Shown: positions 1-12,300, numbered from the stretch's first letter. The stretch: DNA of 64,000 nt from Stichopus chloronotus (GCA_021234535.1 CM037829.1:34223976-34287975); one strand, 5' to 3'. Notes: generated from the sequence alone by a model not told the origin. Numbers and translations: made by a program.

Positions 1-341
1 ATAGACAAGCACATTTTAGGCAAGGGGGCATTCGGAGTGGAGATGTGGGGACGGGGATGTTAAGGAGATCTGAAAAACAATGGAGACAAAGTCCAAGATT
101 TTCTTACTTTGATAAAGTACAATAGGGGGAGAAAGGGCAATTAAAACACCAGCATAATCGTCTGTGATAGTCTGTGGACTTCCACTTTCATGTATGATAT
201 CCCGATAGCAATCATAGAGTCACATTTCACATTTGGATTCATATTATAAATTTCTATCTTGAATCTGTGACTTGGAAAGCTGCTGCAGTTAAGACAGCAT
301 TTTGTAGTATTGTCCAACTTTCTTTTCTTTTTTCTTCACAG

Positions 342-3300
342 AATAATTTTGAAGTGGATTATTTGAATGTTCCCAGGATATCTCAGGCAAACTATTACTC
401 TTCAAACCGGAAGAAGTTCGGCCCTGGTTCGAACCAGGTGATAAATTTGATGCCACCATTTAGTACCCTCCTTGTCCCATGGTGGCAAATAGTGCACATT
501 GCAGTATCATATTATTTGAAGTTGGGTATGGTAACACCCATGTTCAATAACAGATGTGTATTTACAGGGGCAGATGCAGTATCAAGTCAATATATTTACA
601 TAAGTTAACTTCTCAAGTTCCTCACCATGTCCTGGTCAAAGTGATTGCGTGTGTACTGAAAAACCAAAAAGATAAGATTATACATACTTTTTCTTTACTT
701 TTTTAAATGTACACGTGAGGTTGTACATGAACGGACTATGTCTTTCAATGAAGGAAAATGACAGTAACCACTTTGAAAAGCAATGGGATTGGCATAAAAA
801 CAGTAAAAAACAGAAATCATATTTGAACATTAACGGTTCTTTCTATAACCGCCTACATAATTAATATGCAACAGAACAGGTCTCACTACTGTATCAAAAA
901 ACATACTACTCAAGTTGTCGCTCCTAGGGTAGGTATCGGGAATTGTAGCATTTGGTGAAAAGAAACACCGTATTTACAAATAACCCACCAACTGAACACA
1001 ACCTTGCCCGTCAGTGATCCTGAGTTGTTAACTGAATATTCAATACTAGTATACTTCCCATTGGCTTGCTCAAAGAAGCACACCGTTGATTTGAATGAAT
1101 ACTGTCAACCACTACATTATCGTATTCCACACTTTTTGTCATTATGTTAGAAGAATTTGAAATCATATGGCAAAATTAGCCAACTGAAACCTATTCATTT
1201 TCCCAGATTGTCTTAATGGTGTAATTAAAAGTCTTACCAATCGTTCAGAGATGAAATTTCAATGTTTTTACTTTTGACCTACGCACGCAATCACTTTAAA
1301 TGCTGCCCTTTCCTACCTGCCGCTTTTGCCACAGGTTGCTTTATTTAAAATGCTTATTCAATTGTCACTCTGTGTTCGTGCTAAGGCGCGGGACTGTGTG
1401 AATCCCACATCTGGTTTTCTGAATCCCACACAAAGATAAATCTTATGCGGGAAAATCCTGCACACTTTTCCACATCTGAGGTCGTAGCTTCAATTATAAA
1501 TACACACAATAAATTGGAATAGAATCTTTACCAAGTGACAGCTCCCTCCTTGATTCTGAGAGTTCATCCCAAAACTTTTTTAGAGAGGGATTTCCCTCCC
1601 AGATCCAGCCCCTAAGTGCAAACACTGTTTTCACTCCAATCATTTACAGCAGATTTGATTTCAGTTTTCTGAATTCTATCTAGCTGCCAAAAACATTGTT
1701 TTCCTGGAATTTGCCACAATACCAAAGATAATGTTCTTTGTCCAAAAAGAGGATTTTTAAAACAGTGCTTGTTCAGTAACGTCCATATTGTGATTGTAAA
1801 GATCAAAGGTCACCTCATTTTCATGCATGCATGGTTTTGCCTCCTTCTAAAATTCATGTTAAATGTAAAAAGCTGATACTGTCTTATCTAAGAAGACTGT
1901 TTGGGTTTTCTGACTTTGTTGACGGTAGCTTTGCATATGTCAGACCCAATCAATTGCTGAAACTTGACTTTCTATTGTTTTTTGTTTTTTCTGTCAGACA
2001 AATGAAGGAAGCCTAAAATAGTTAAATATATAATGTTTTAATTCAAATATGTCAGAGAATTGTTAAATCCTGCCTTTTCCATGACCTTGATGCATTATAA
2101 TGAAAGTGAACATGTATTCACACCTCTTAGTGCACGGACAAAATGAAGTATCTCACTCATTATTGATTTAAACACAGGATTCCTCTGCCTTAGCTATTGC
2201 CTTGCAGAAGAGGAGGGCACTTTGGGCGAGTCACGGTGAGACAGGGGAACGTCGAGGTATGCAGAGGGCTTCAAACTCCAGTCTACAAGAAAATGGCATC
2301 TCATCATTAAGTCTTGCAGGTGAGCCCAACCAAAAGGGTTCATTGAGATAGAAAAATGATCACTTGTTGGCATGCCACTGTTTGGTTATAGCACTTTGAC
2401 CGAATGTTAATGAACTTCTGGTCACTTTCAAGGTAGTGGGAACAATGCTGAAGGTATATTTGTTCATTTCGTCCTTTGTACACCATGACAAATATGTGTC
2501 AATGTTCATGATAAGTTGAACTTTAGAGGAGTTTTAAACTATTAAAGCAGTCAGTTGTTGAGATAGACCACTGTCCTCTGACATAGCTCTAAAGAACAAA
2601 AAAAAAATAAAAGGATTCACAAATTATCTTTCAAATTGAATGTTGAAGAAAGAATATTATTAATTTGACAGAAAGATGACCATTGAAAGCCTAGTTGTTG
2701 GTATCCTAATATGTACATTATTGTCATAGCGATCTGTAAAAGTTTGACTGGACATCCTTAGCTCATTCACAAAAGTCAAAATACCGACAAAGTTATAAAT
2801 TCAACACTCTGCTTCAAGATTTCTACTTTTGAGCCACTGTTAAAAATGATTTTTCTCTTCCTTATCCTAAACAGACTCCAAAGAAAGGCAGAATGCTAAT
2901 GTAGAAAATGGTCACCTACATGAAGAAGACTGGGATAAAGAGGTTGATGACTCACTGAATGGTATGCTACTTACATTGGCGTCTCTTATAGGGTCATCCT
3001 CCCAATGAATTTTTTTTTCATTTAGCATTACTTTGGTGGGGGGACGGCATCCAACAGAATTAGGTATTAAAAGTCCATGTTGGACAATGTTGAATAAACC
3101 AGAGCAATATTGTTTACATTTTTGGCAAGATTTTCTAGAAAATGCCAAAAGTTCTCTAAAATATGAAGAAGGTATTTCTATGCATACAGGGCTGAATAAT
3201 GACTTATAAAACAACTTGCTTAGTGGGTCAAGTGGCATTCAGAATTCACTTGCCCAAATAAATTTTTGCTGGCCCCGAAATGGCGGAGAATAAAGGCAAG

Positions 3301-5762
3301 ACAACTGAACTTCACTGGTAACACACAGTGCAAAATTAAGGTTAACATTCAATTGATTGGGAACCAGATTGGGAGGGGGGATTGGAGATCAGAGTGGGAG
3401 GGGTTGATCACAGTTTTGAAGGGAGTTAACAAACCCTATTCCCTACCTTGTCACAGCTTGGATTACAAGAATATTTTGAATATTACCTGGCCTATTCTTT
3501 TAAAGTACTACATAACTCCCATGGGAAAAATTGGTTTTGTTGTTTGTCCCCCACAGGAGAACAGCAGAACGCTAATCCACAAGATGGTCATCTAGAAGAG
3601 GCTGAGGAAGACTGGGATAAAGAAGTAGAAGATTCACCATATGGTATGTTTACATCATCATCTCTGTTTTGGGCAATTTGAATAATATTCAAGATTAGAA
3701 GTTATGCATCTACCAAACCTTTTTCCCTTAAAAATTAAAAATGAACAATAATATAATTATGGAAATAAATACTTCAATTTCATGCCGTAAATTTATCCCA
3801 TGAAACACAAAAATGTGTTCGTCTATATGCGAAGTGTTTTCAACGAGGAGTCTTAGGGAGTGTGGGGGATAAGTCACTCCCCTGTGGAGAGTCCTATCCC
3901 TTGATATAATGGCCATCCCAATTAAAAAATTTGTACCCAGCTACAAAGTTCCACTCTGCCTCTTAAAATAGGCTAGCCTACTGCTATTTCAAATGTAGTC
4001 CTAACATAGTGTCAAACAAAACAAGTTCCTCCAAATGAAACCATTGGACAAAAATGCAAATTCAAGGAAAGCAAAGTACTACATGATCCTTATTGACAAC
4101 ATGATGTTTTTGCTAAATTTTACTTGTATGCTAACCACAGAAATGGAATAAGTGTGAGGGTGCTTTGGATTTTCATGTTGATAAAATGATGAATCATCTG
4201 TAAGTTGCACCATTTTGCATCATTTAGCATTGCAATTATCAAAATTTCTGGAGGTCAGGGGGACACCATCTCCCCTCAAACCCCTCTCTTGTTGATCACT
4301 TTGCAATGATTTACATGCTTTTGTGTGGCTGCCCCCCTGCCTCTTGTATAACCCTCCTGTGGGTGGTATCTGGTAAAATACAGAACAAGAAGTTATTCAG
4401 AATTTGCATGGAAAGATTTTGAAGTGGTGTGCAGCCATTTTGATGGCCCACGCATCCATAAAGGAATTAGTGCGGTGCTGTCATTTTCTAAATCTTACTT
4501 TCTCTCACACTGTTTACCCTGTGCACATATTTTGACTTGTTTTTATTGATTCCTTGCCGAAGGAATCTATGCGATGGTGATGTCGTGTGTGTATGGGTGT
4601 GTGTATGTGACACTTCTTGTAAACACGATATCTCAAGAAGGGTAACCATGACTGATCTCATACTTGGTGTGTGGGTTGGTCATATTGAGTAGATGACCCC
4701 TATTGTTTTTGGTGGAGGTCAAAGGTCATTTGAGGTCACCAGAGGTCAAAGTGTGAAAACCTTCTAAACACAATATCTCAAGAACGGTAACTGTGACTGA
4801 TGTCATACTTGGTGTGTGGGTTGTTTGTATTGAGTAGATGATCCTTATTGCTTTTGATGGAGGATAAAGGTCATTTGAGGTCACCCTAGGTCAAACTGGA
4901 AACACATTGTAAACACAATATCTCCAGAAGGGTAACTGTGACTAATGTCATACTTGGTGTGTGGGTTAGCCATATTGAGTAGATGACTCCTATTGTTTTT
5001 TGTGGAGGTCAAAGGTCATTTGAGGTCACCCGAGGTGAAACCTTGTTAACACATTATCTCCAGAAGGGTAATGTTGACTGATGTCATACTTGACCGGGTA
5101 GGTGATCCCTATTGCTTTTAGTGGATTTCAAATGTCATTTGAGGTCACCAAAATAAAGGCTATTTGGGTTGAAGGCTTACTAATGTGGTGTTTCAAGACC
5201 AGTAACTGCAGTTGATCTCATACTTGTCATGTGGATAATTCATACTTGTTATAATATAAGCATGTAGCAAGGAATCACAAAGCCTTTTGGCTTTCTAGTT
5301 CTTGTTCATTTTAGGAAACAATTGCTAGTAATGGCCTGTTTTGCCTTTATTAAGTGTTGATTCTAATTAAATGTCATCTCTATCTAGTGAAGAATGTTCA
5401 GCTGTTACTTTTGTCTGAAACACCATGTCTGGAATCACATTATTTGTCCCAGTCTTGTGACTTTTTAATTTCAATATTACCTTTAAAAAAGAATTACCTT
5501 AATTAAACTCTCCATGGAATCTTATAAATAAATTTACCAATCTGGCATTCTGCGATTACCATATACATTATCAAAGTTGTTCCAATTTCTTTCTTGGATA
5601 GATGATGAGAACTTTTACCAGCACCCTCTCTCAAAGGATCTCCCCAGAGGTACACCTGCTGTGGACTTCTACTTTTTGCCTTCTGAAGAGCATGCTCCAG
5701 AAATTCCTCCGACCGTTTTCGACACTGACGTTTCAGAGGGACAGTTCGATGATGCAGACTGA
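342..5762 (+). CDS. COPRS-like PRMT5-adaptor candidate, 3' part of gene (5 exons)
   Basis: I join exons 342-437, 2178-2319, 2875-2961, 3557-3643 and 5602-5762. All introns are GT-AG, phases agree throughout, and 190 residues plus a stop result. No start codon fits upstream, so the first exon lies outside the window. The protein is small, polar and acidic, with no membrane segment. Seen: two copies of an EEDWDKEV motif, then SPYDDEN, then a C-terminus ending EGQFDDAD. Established: the motif GQF[D/E]DA[D/E] docks substrate adaptors (RIOK1, pICln, COPRS) on the arginine methyltransferase PRMT5. Human COPRS also has an EDWD motif, an NPYDADD segment and a C-terminal GQFDDAED in the same order. 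Inference: a nuclear PRMT5 cofactor that directs histone methylation, as COPRS does. RIOK1 and pICln are unlikely because no kinase or PH-like domain is visible. Orthology to COPRS is probable, not proven; the exon chain itself is well supported. Confidence 0.72.
1370..1630 (+). repeat. Dispersed repeat, copy 1 (second copy at 40010-40270)
   Basis: Both copies share ordered blocks, including ACAAAGATAAATCTTATGCG, CACACTTTTCCAC, AGAATCTTTACCAA and TTTTTTTAGAGAGG, in the same orientation over about 250 bp. Copy 1 lies in the first visible intron of the COPRS-like gene. No terminal inverted repeats or coding potential were seen. It is probably an old non-autonomous element. Confidence 0.7.
2875..2961 (+). 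repeat. Tandemly duplicated coding exon, copy 1 (EEDWDKEVDD)
   Basis: This is an 87-bp exon, phase 1 at both ends, in the COPRS-like gene. It encodes ERQNAN...NGHL...EEDWDKEVDDSLN. The exon at 3557-3643 has the same length and phase and encodes EQQNAN...DGHL...EEDWDKEVEDSPY. A symmetric exon pair like this can be included together, skipped or used alternatively without breaking the frame. Both copies have intact acceptor and donor sites. Confidence 0.8.
3557..3643 (+). repeat. Tandemly duplicated coding exon, copy 2 (EEDWDKEVED)
   Basis: This copy pairs with 2875-2961. It has a strong acceptor (cccccacag) and a gtatgt donor. It ends in SPY and reads on into DDEN of the last exon, which gives the PYDD string closest to the NPYDADD segment of human COPRS. 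It therefore looks like the ancestral copy; that is inference. Confidence 0.8.
3950..4350 (+). repeat. Dispersed repeat related to 8809-9138
   Basis: Matching blocks with 8809-9138 include CTGCCTCTT, GGCTA, ATCAAAATTTCTG and CCCCT.AAACCCCTCTC, followed by ATCACTTTG, in the same order and orientation. The copies are diverged and the ends of this one are not clear. Confidence 0.5.
4548..5276 (+). repeat. Inverted-end element with five ~140-bp tandem units carrying DR1 motifs (block A)
   Basis: The ends are GATTCCTTGC at 4548-4557 and its inverse GCAAGGAATC at 5267-5276. Between them are about five tandem units of 130-147 bp. Each begins near an ACACAATATCTC.AGAAGGGTAA core and most contain GGAGGTCAAAGGTCATTTGAG. 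Perfect AGGTCAAAGGTCA strings occur at 4716-4728 and 5006-5018. The same unit recurs at 9840-10340 (inverted), 37530-37690, 43500-44225, 50990-51690 and, as an inverted fragment, 57270-57440. It lies in the last intron of the COPRS-like gene. It has no coding potential and is probably a non-autonomous transposable element with an internal minisatellite. Confidence 0.8.
5739..5759 (+). other. C-terminal PRMT5-binding motif GQFDDAD
   Basis: These seven codons directly precede the TGA stop. GQF[D/E]DA[D/E] is the established peptide by which RIOK1, pICln and COPRS bind the TIM-barrel groove of PRMT5. In COPRS the motif also sits at the extreme C-terminus. Confidence 0.8.
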
Positions 5763-6780
5763 CATCACACAAACTTTATACTGGAGTGAATTAAGGAAAG
5801 AGACTTGTGGCAACAGTGCGATAACCACTGTAAAGTTGGTGGGAAGGAGGGAGAACTTTGAGACTCTGAATGAGCAGATCACCAGGAAGACAATGTAGTG
5901 ACTGTTATCTTCTGAGAGAAATTTGAAATACTGAATTGCACATCTCAGTATGAAAACTCCATTCATGTGGTGTCTGCTCTATGTCATGTGAAGGATACGT
6001 TTGAAAGAGTTTCAATTCTCTCTCTCCTTATCACGATGGCATTCCAGATTAAGAGCATAATAGCCAAAGATTTAGAGTGTATAACTTGTACTATGATCAC
6101 GCATAAAGGAACAATGCAAGTCAAGTTTCTTTTTTGTAACAATTTTCATATCTGCATAACCATAGCTTTAACACCAAGAATCACAAATTACATGTATGTA
6201 TTCACAAGTGGTATTTTAAAATGTCCAGTACTAAACCGAGAGCATCTTAGTGAAACTGATATGTATCTTTTAATTGTTTTCTATGGGGTTTAGATCAATG
6301 GAAGCTTTGACAAATGTTGGTTGTAGTAACTCCATGGTCATAGCAGGTTGTTTGTTAACAATGCTATGCATGGAATAATGAAATGCACTGGCCTTTCCAT
6401 TTTTCCTATCTGCCTACATAGATGACAGTCCAAAGTAGCAAAAGAATTACCTGCATGAAGAATTATATCCTATTAGATAAACTGAGCCTTCCCACATACT
6501 CGATTTTTGTTGATCAGTTTGTAAGACATGTTTTGCAGTGGGTGCCAACCCCCCTCACTCCCTTAAATACTATTTGCCTACCCCCTTACCCCCATTCCCA
6601 CATGCATACACTCCTGTAGTTCCATGCTTGGTTCAATCTGTACAAATTCTGGGATGGTATCGTTCAGGGCACGAATGCAAACTTTTTTTTTAGATATCAT
6701 GCATGATAACACCATGTACATCAGTATGCACAACATCATTTTAGGTATGCAAAGTGTGGCAAGTTTGTTAGATAACATTG

Positions 6781-6955
6781 TCTAGAAGCAGTGGTGTAGC
6801 TACCGGGGTTGCAAGTGCCCCTCCCCCCTCCGAAAAAGTTGTGCCCCCCAGAAATGTTTTACTTTTAAGTTATATATATATATATATTATATTGACCTTG
6901 GAAAGGGTTGTGACCCCCCTGCTCAAAACGTCCTGGCTATGCCATTGTCTAGAAG
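6781..6955. mobile_element. hAT-type MITE with 8-bp target duplication
   Basis: The element is 159 bp (6789-6947). It starts CAGTGGTGTAGC and, read from the other end, CAATGGCATAGC (9 of 12 identical). Perfect 8-bp direct repeats TCTAGAAG flank it at 6781-6788 and 6948-6955. CA(G/A)-type termini with 8-bp duplications are typical of hAT transposons. It contains a (TA)n tract and no ORF, so it is a non-autonomous copy. The intact duplication suggests a fairly recent insertion. Confidence 0.85.
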
Positions 6956-8701
6956 TGAAATTAATTTTGATACCATTAAGCATTGATCCACAGACATTTT
7001 ACATAATTTTCAGAGCATAGATCTTCAAAGATGCCTCACCTTGCATTAGTTTCAATCTCTTTTTCCTTCTTTTTTGGTTCAGTCTGGTTGGAGTTAAAGA
7101 TGCCAATGGGAAAATGATAGGACTCATTTGAATGTGTTTGTGTGGAGAGGGGGAGCACCAAAAAATTCTTATAGAAACTCAGTGCTTTTTTGGGGGAGGG
7201 GGTAACTGTCAGTGCTTTTTGGGGGGTATGATCTCCCTGGAACATTGCCCCACAGATGCAACCAAAAGGTAGTAGAAACTGCTTTTAGTTCCATGCAGTG
7301 GCTAGGAATAAAGAATTTTATGGTCATGAGTAGTGACACAAACAAGTCCCTCCTCTACCTCTGTTTAATGTTTCCTATCAAATAATTTGTTTATGTTTTT
7401 AGCTTCTTGTTTTTAGTATTCCTTGCAATTTCAAAATTACTTTCCCACTTTGATATTACCTTACATGCAATTTTAGTTTTATGCACTCTCCTTTAAATTT
7501 TACATTTTTCTCTGAAGACATTGCAGCGCATATGAAAAATTTCTTTGTTTTTATTTCTTCCTTTATTTTGCCATCAGTGTGGACATGTTTTTTATGGGGA
7601 ACTTTAAGGGCATTTTTTATTTTGTTCAAAATAAATTGAAATTTATTTTTACTTCAGGAATTGTGGAGAGATCAATCCAAGCTTCATTTTTTTGAGATAT
7701 CCAGTTTGAAACCATGCATAATGTGATCTCTTGTTACCGCCACCAAAATAGTATGCCCCTTCTATTGAGTGATTCTCACCTACGAACAGATATGCCATAA
7801 ACTCGTCATCTCAAACACATATGCATCATGATGCAAGGGCTAGGATTGTCACCAAAAATGAAAAGGTATTTTGAATCAACCCAGAGACTTATAGAAATAA
7901 CTCAAATGCCAGACACTTTATGGTCAATTCAAAGACATTTTCTTACACACAATCTATATATTGATAAAAAAATTACAATATTATAGTATAAAAACAATTC
8001 GTCTCATGGATTATAAAATTTAGTACTGATATGTTTACATTCTTAAATACGAACACATACTGATAAGTCTAGTCAGAGCAAACATATGGAGCTGATTTCT
8101 GGTAGAACACTTGTCACCACACAAGATTACTTTGAACAAACACACTCCCCTTCCTCCTCCCCCCCCCTCTTGATTCTTAGTATTAAACAGCAGGAAGTAT
8201 TCATAATACTTCACAAAAAACACCTAACCGGTGAGAAAGAGGACTTAAGGTAGAGCATGTTAATGCATCTGCCAATCATCCACCCCCCTACCCAACACTC
8301 CTTCCTGTGAGGCAATTTTGTGGATACTCTCTGATTATAGATCAATTCAAATGCATAAATCTTTAAGATGGTATTCTTGAAGTAAGTTAATTTTCATCTA
8401 AAATTATGCCTACATTTGGTATCTCTTTGGACACATGGAAAGCGTAAAATTGGTACGGAATCCCTTGCAATATAAAATCAACAGAATTGACCTTTTGGCC
8501 ACCCATGAATAAAAATTCATTTTTGTCCTTTCACAAGAATTATGACGATACATCCAAAAAATAAAGAACATAATGAATACATAACTGATTGGCAGAATCA
8601 AGAATCTGTAAACTCTATACAACTACCTCACTTTGTGCTAAATGTGGGAAGATTCAAATTATGAAACATAACACACTTCTGTTATCTGCCATGTGTACTA
8701 T

Positions 8702-8707
8702 TTTATT
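8702..8707 (-). terminator. Candidate DECR2 polyadenylation signal
   Basis: AATAAA on the minus strand, about 655 bp beyond the DECR2 stop codon. It is the first canonical signal I noticed downstream. No independent evidence of use. Confidence 0.35.
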
Positions 8708-8803
8708 CTGCGCAGTGTAATGTTGATTAAATCTTTAGACTTTTTGGTCTTAATGTAGTATATTTGATCCAGAATATTGTAATGTTCTCAAGCATCATTC
8801 CAT

Positions 8804-9143
8804 CACATCAGTGTTCTCCCAAGAGTTTTAGGGTGGCCTGCCCCGAGTGAAAATTACTGCCTCTTGAAATTCATTCCTTCAATTAGGAAAGCTCTGCTCA
8901 GGCAAAAAAAAAAAAGTTGCAATTAGGCTACTGTCATTTGAAATACAGTAGATCAAGAAATCTTTACATGGCACCATTTGCGTCTTAATCATCAAAAATT
9001 TCTGAAGGTGAGGTTGAACGACTTCCCCTAAAACCCCTCTCCAAAAATCACTTTGTGATCATTGAAATACTTCACAAGCGGTCATGCCTTTCTTCACACA
9101 TGGCCGCACCCCTCTTGAAAATCTGTGGAGAACACCTGCACAT
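8804..9143. mobile_element. Inverted-end MITE (CAGTGTTCTCC / GGAGAACACCTG)
   Basis: The left end CAGTGTTCTCC (8809) matches the inverted right end CAGGTGTTCTCC (ending 9138) with one extra base. A 5-bp direct repeat CACAT abuts both ends. Internal sequence is shared with 3950-4350. The family's ends look hAT-like, but the expected 8-bp duplication is not intact. Confidence 0.6.
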
Positions 9144-9361
9144 GATTATAGTTATTTACTAATATTAAAGTCACAACCAAAGAACTTTGTTACATCAGAT
9201 CACACACAACAATATTTTAGCCATTGACTGGACGTGTTGAATTCTTCAAATTGCACAAAATCATTTACTGCATACATCACAAGACAAGGCAAGTCAATGG
9301 ATGGCATTCATCGATTACTGAGATGAGAGCTTGCGCAAGACATGACAGCAGAATGAATTAT

Positions 9362-9370
9362 TCACAGCTT
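9362..9370 (-). other. PTS1 peroxisomal targeting signal SKL at the DECR2 C-terminus
   Basis: The last three coding triplets, immediately before the TGA stop (9364-9362), encode Ser-Lys-Leu at 9373-9365. SKL is the canonical tripeptide recognised by PEX5. It places the enzyme in peroxisomes, unlike the mitochondrial paralogue DECR1. Confidence 0.93.
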
Positions 9371-12300
9371 GGAATGATGAGCATGCATCCTGCTGGGTGA
9401 GTGATCTGAAGTCATCCAGTCGCCTCCATCTACTACCATGGTGTGGCCGGTGATGTAGCTGGCGACCGGCGTCAGCAAGTACAGGACGGCGTAGGCAATG
9501 TCCAACTTGTTGCCCAGTTTGAGGAGTGGTACGTTTTCACTGATGTATTTCTGTCTATCCCCAGCTGTGGGGGTTTGACACCAGAAAAACCAGAACACAT
9601 TAATGCATTGCAGTTTTGATGATTTCATTATGAAGATTCTTTTTCATGGATATGGCACATTGACACTTAATTTATCACATCACAAGCATATTGACAGCAA
9701 TTTATCATATCACCAATTGAGATGTACAATGGCATCTGCTGACTTACACTGTAAGTTGATGACTGAAACTGTAAGTATCCATCTGAACCTACACGACTGC
9801 ATACTAGAGATATATCCAAGAGCTTCCCTACATAACAAATATCAAATCTGTGCAAGCTTCACTTCTTGAGATATGGTATTTGACTTGACTGCTGCTGACC
9901 TCATGTGACCTTTGACCTCCACAACAAACAATAGGCTTGTACTCAATATGAGAAAAGAGATCTCTACAAGACCATTTCATGAGTTATTGTGTAACAAGGT
10001 TTTCACTTTTTGATCCCTGTTGACCCAAAATGACCTTTGACCTCCACAAAACACAACAGACTTCTTGCACTCAATAAGGAACACCTACATACTAAATATG
10101 AGATTTTTTCCAAATTCCCTTCTCAAGACACCATGTTTACAAGGTTTTCACTCTTTGACCCCTGTTGACCCCAAATGACCTTTGCCCTCCACTAAAACAG
10201 TGGCTTCTTGTACTAAATAAGGTACACCCATATACCAAGTATGAGATCTGTACAAGCTTCGCTTCTTGAGATACCATGTTTACACAGACACACACAAATA
10301 CATGCACCTGCATGATTACAAAGGTTACAATTTTGTCAAAACCAAAAAAATTCTCTGTTTATATTGCTCAAATTGGACATGGGTCTTGAGATGACATGGA
10401 ATGTGATGTAGATAAAGAAACTTGTTTACTGATCATGCAGAGCACAGACATTATCACCTAACATAGATGGGGCTGGCTCTTTTGACAGTATGTGATGACA
10501 TGACTACCTACCAAATTATCTTGCCCATTGCCTTGATTATTCTTTTTCGTTCCTTGTCATTGTCTGTTTAATGTATTGTCCATTGTCTTAACTATTATTA
10601 TTCTTCTCTTATCATTATCTGTTCAATTGTCTAGTCCTCTGTCTTGATTCTTTTTCTTCAACCTTGTCATTGTCTGTGTCATATATTGTCAATTATCTTG
10701 ACTATTATTATTCTTTTATCTTATCACTGTTTGTTCAATTGTGTTGTCCATTATCTTCACTTTACTTATTCTATCTTACCACCAATTTCATTGCCTTGCC
10801 TATTTTCATCTCACCATGCAATTGCCTTATCCATTCTATTGCATATTGGATTTCTTCTTTTTTTTTCCTGAACATGTCCTCTTTTTGCTGATAGTCTTTA
10901 TGATATCTTTCAAGTGTCTGGTGCATTGTTTGGTGCATTCTATTGTTCTTGCTCTCATGCTGCACATGTCTCATGATTAATCTTTTCCATTGTCATGCTT
11001 ATTATTAATCTCCTGTTATCATCCCCTTCTCAAGTGGTGAAAACAGTCTTGTCTTCATCCCCCCTCTTGCCGTCTCCCTCAACTATTGTCTACAAATCAA
11101 CATCTTATTGTTTCCTCAATTGTCTTGTTTTCCTGTCTTTTCATTAAATTTACCTTTGTCATGCTGCTATTGTCTCATTTATCAATCATCTCATGAACAA
11201 TATATCCTCTTTTCTTGGCATTTTTATCATATTTTTACACTAGCTTACCTCTCCTTAGCCTGCTTACCTTTCACTTTAACTGAAACTTGCATCATCATCA
11301 AGATGCCACGCTTTCAGCGTCTACCTTTCACCAATCCAAATTATCACAATCAAAAGAGATACACTATCCACCACCTAACTTGAACACTGGGTACAATCAC
11401 TTACTGATGTCTCCATTGCTACCAATTTAAATCTTACCAAGCCGAGACATTCCCTCTGTTTCTGCTATTGGACCTGGAGAGACCCCAACAACTCTGATTC
11501 CAAGTTGACCCCATTCAATGGCAAGGCACTTGGTAAGTGTGTCTGAAAATGCAAAATCCAATGTTATATGAAAATGGCCTCTCTAAATAACTAAAGGAAT
11601 TATTGGTATAAATCATCTTTAACAGCATTGAAATGTCCACTCTAATTGCATTAATCACCATGAGACATAGCTACGTCCCTGGGTTTGGAGACAGACCCTG
11701 ACGTGGACAACCTCTTACCAAGTCCGTTGTGCTCTCCCTCCCAATGCTCAAAGAAGTCCCAGATTTGAAAACTAGTCCCCAATTTAAAAAGAAAGAAATG
11801 AATTACTGTAAGTGTGTCAATGCTCCTTCTGTTGGCACTGTTTCAGCCATAGTTTGCTTGTACATGTGTTTCGCAAAGATAAGGGGAATGTCAATCAACT
11901 TGTTAAAGTACAGCTAACATTCACATGTGCTCTGACGTATCTTCCTTGTGAGTTGCATTATATGTGGCGGTGTGGGCCTTGTTGGCTAATCTTGAGTCTG
12001 CAATATCTGGGCACGAGCATGCAGATGCACAGAGTGCTGATTGTGTTATGGTCAGTGCTGATATTGAGCTTGAGATGCTGCCAGTGAACACACACCCTCT
12101 TTGATTTTCATTGCTAGCCTGTTTGCTTCGGGTTCAAGATTTGCATCTGGGCACCTGCCATTCATGGGCAGGTAACCAAACATACAAACTCTTGTTAAGC
12201 CAAAAGTTCAATGCTTAGTCATAAAACAACATTTTTATAGAAATGCTCACATAATCTTTTGCAAAGGAAAGAGAGATCAAAGGTTGGTTCAATGGTGTGA

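Larger units (their letters stand above)
5763..9361. other. Convergent spacer between the COPRS-like gene and DECR2
   Basis: This 3.6-kb stretch lies between two facing gene ends and should contain both 3' UTRs. It holds the hAT-type element at 6781-6955, the inverted-end element at 8804-9143, a TA-rich tract near 6870-6890 and G-rich runs near 7180-7230. I found no convincing coding exon on either strand. An AATAAA at 7307-7312 could end the plus-strand transcript, but this is weak. Confidence 0.6.

Noticed and set aside
1..341. A start exon for the COPRS-like gene inside the window
   Set aside because: The few ATGs here run quickly into stops without a usable donor; exon 1 is most likely upstream of the window.
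342..5762. RIOK1 or pICln (CLNS1A) identity for the first gene
   Set aside because: Both carry the PRMT5-binding motif, but no kinase or PH-like fold is encoded by the exons seen and the motif is C-terminal on a short acidic protein.
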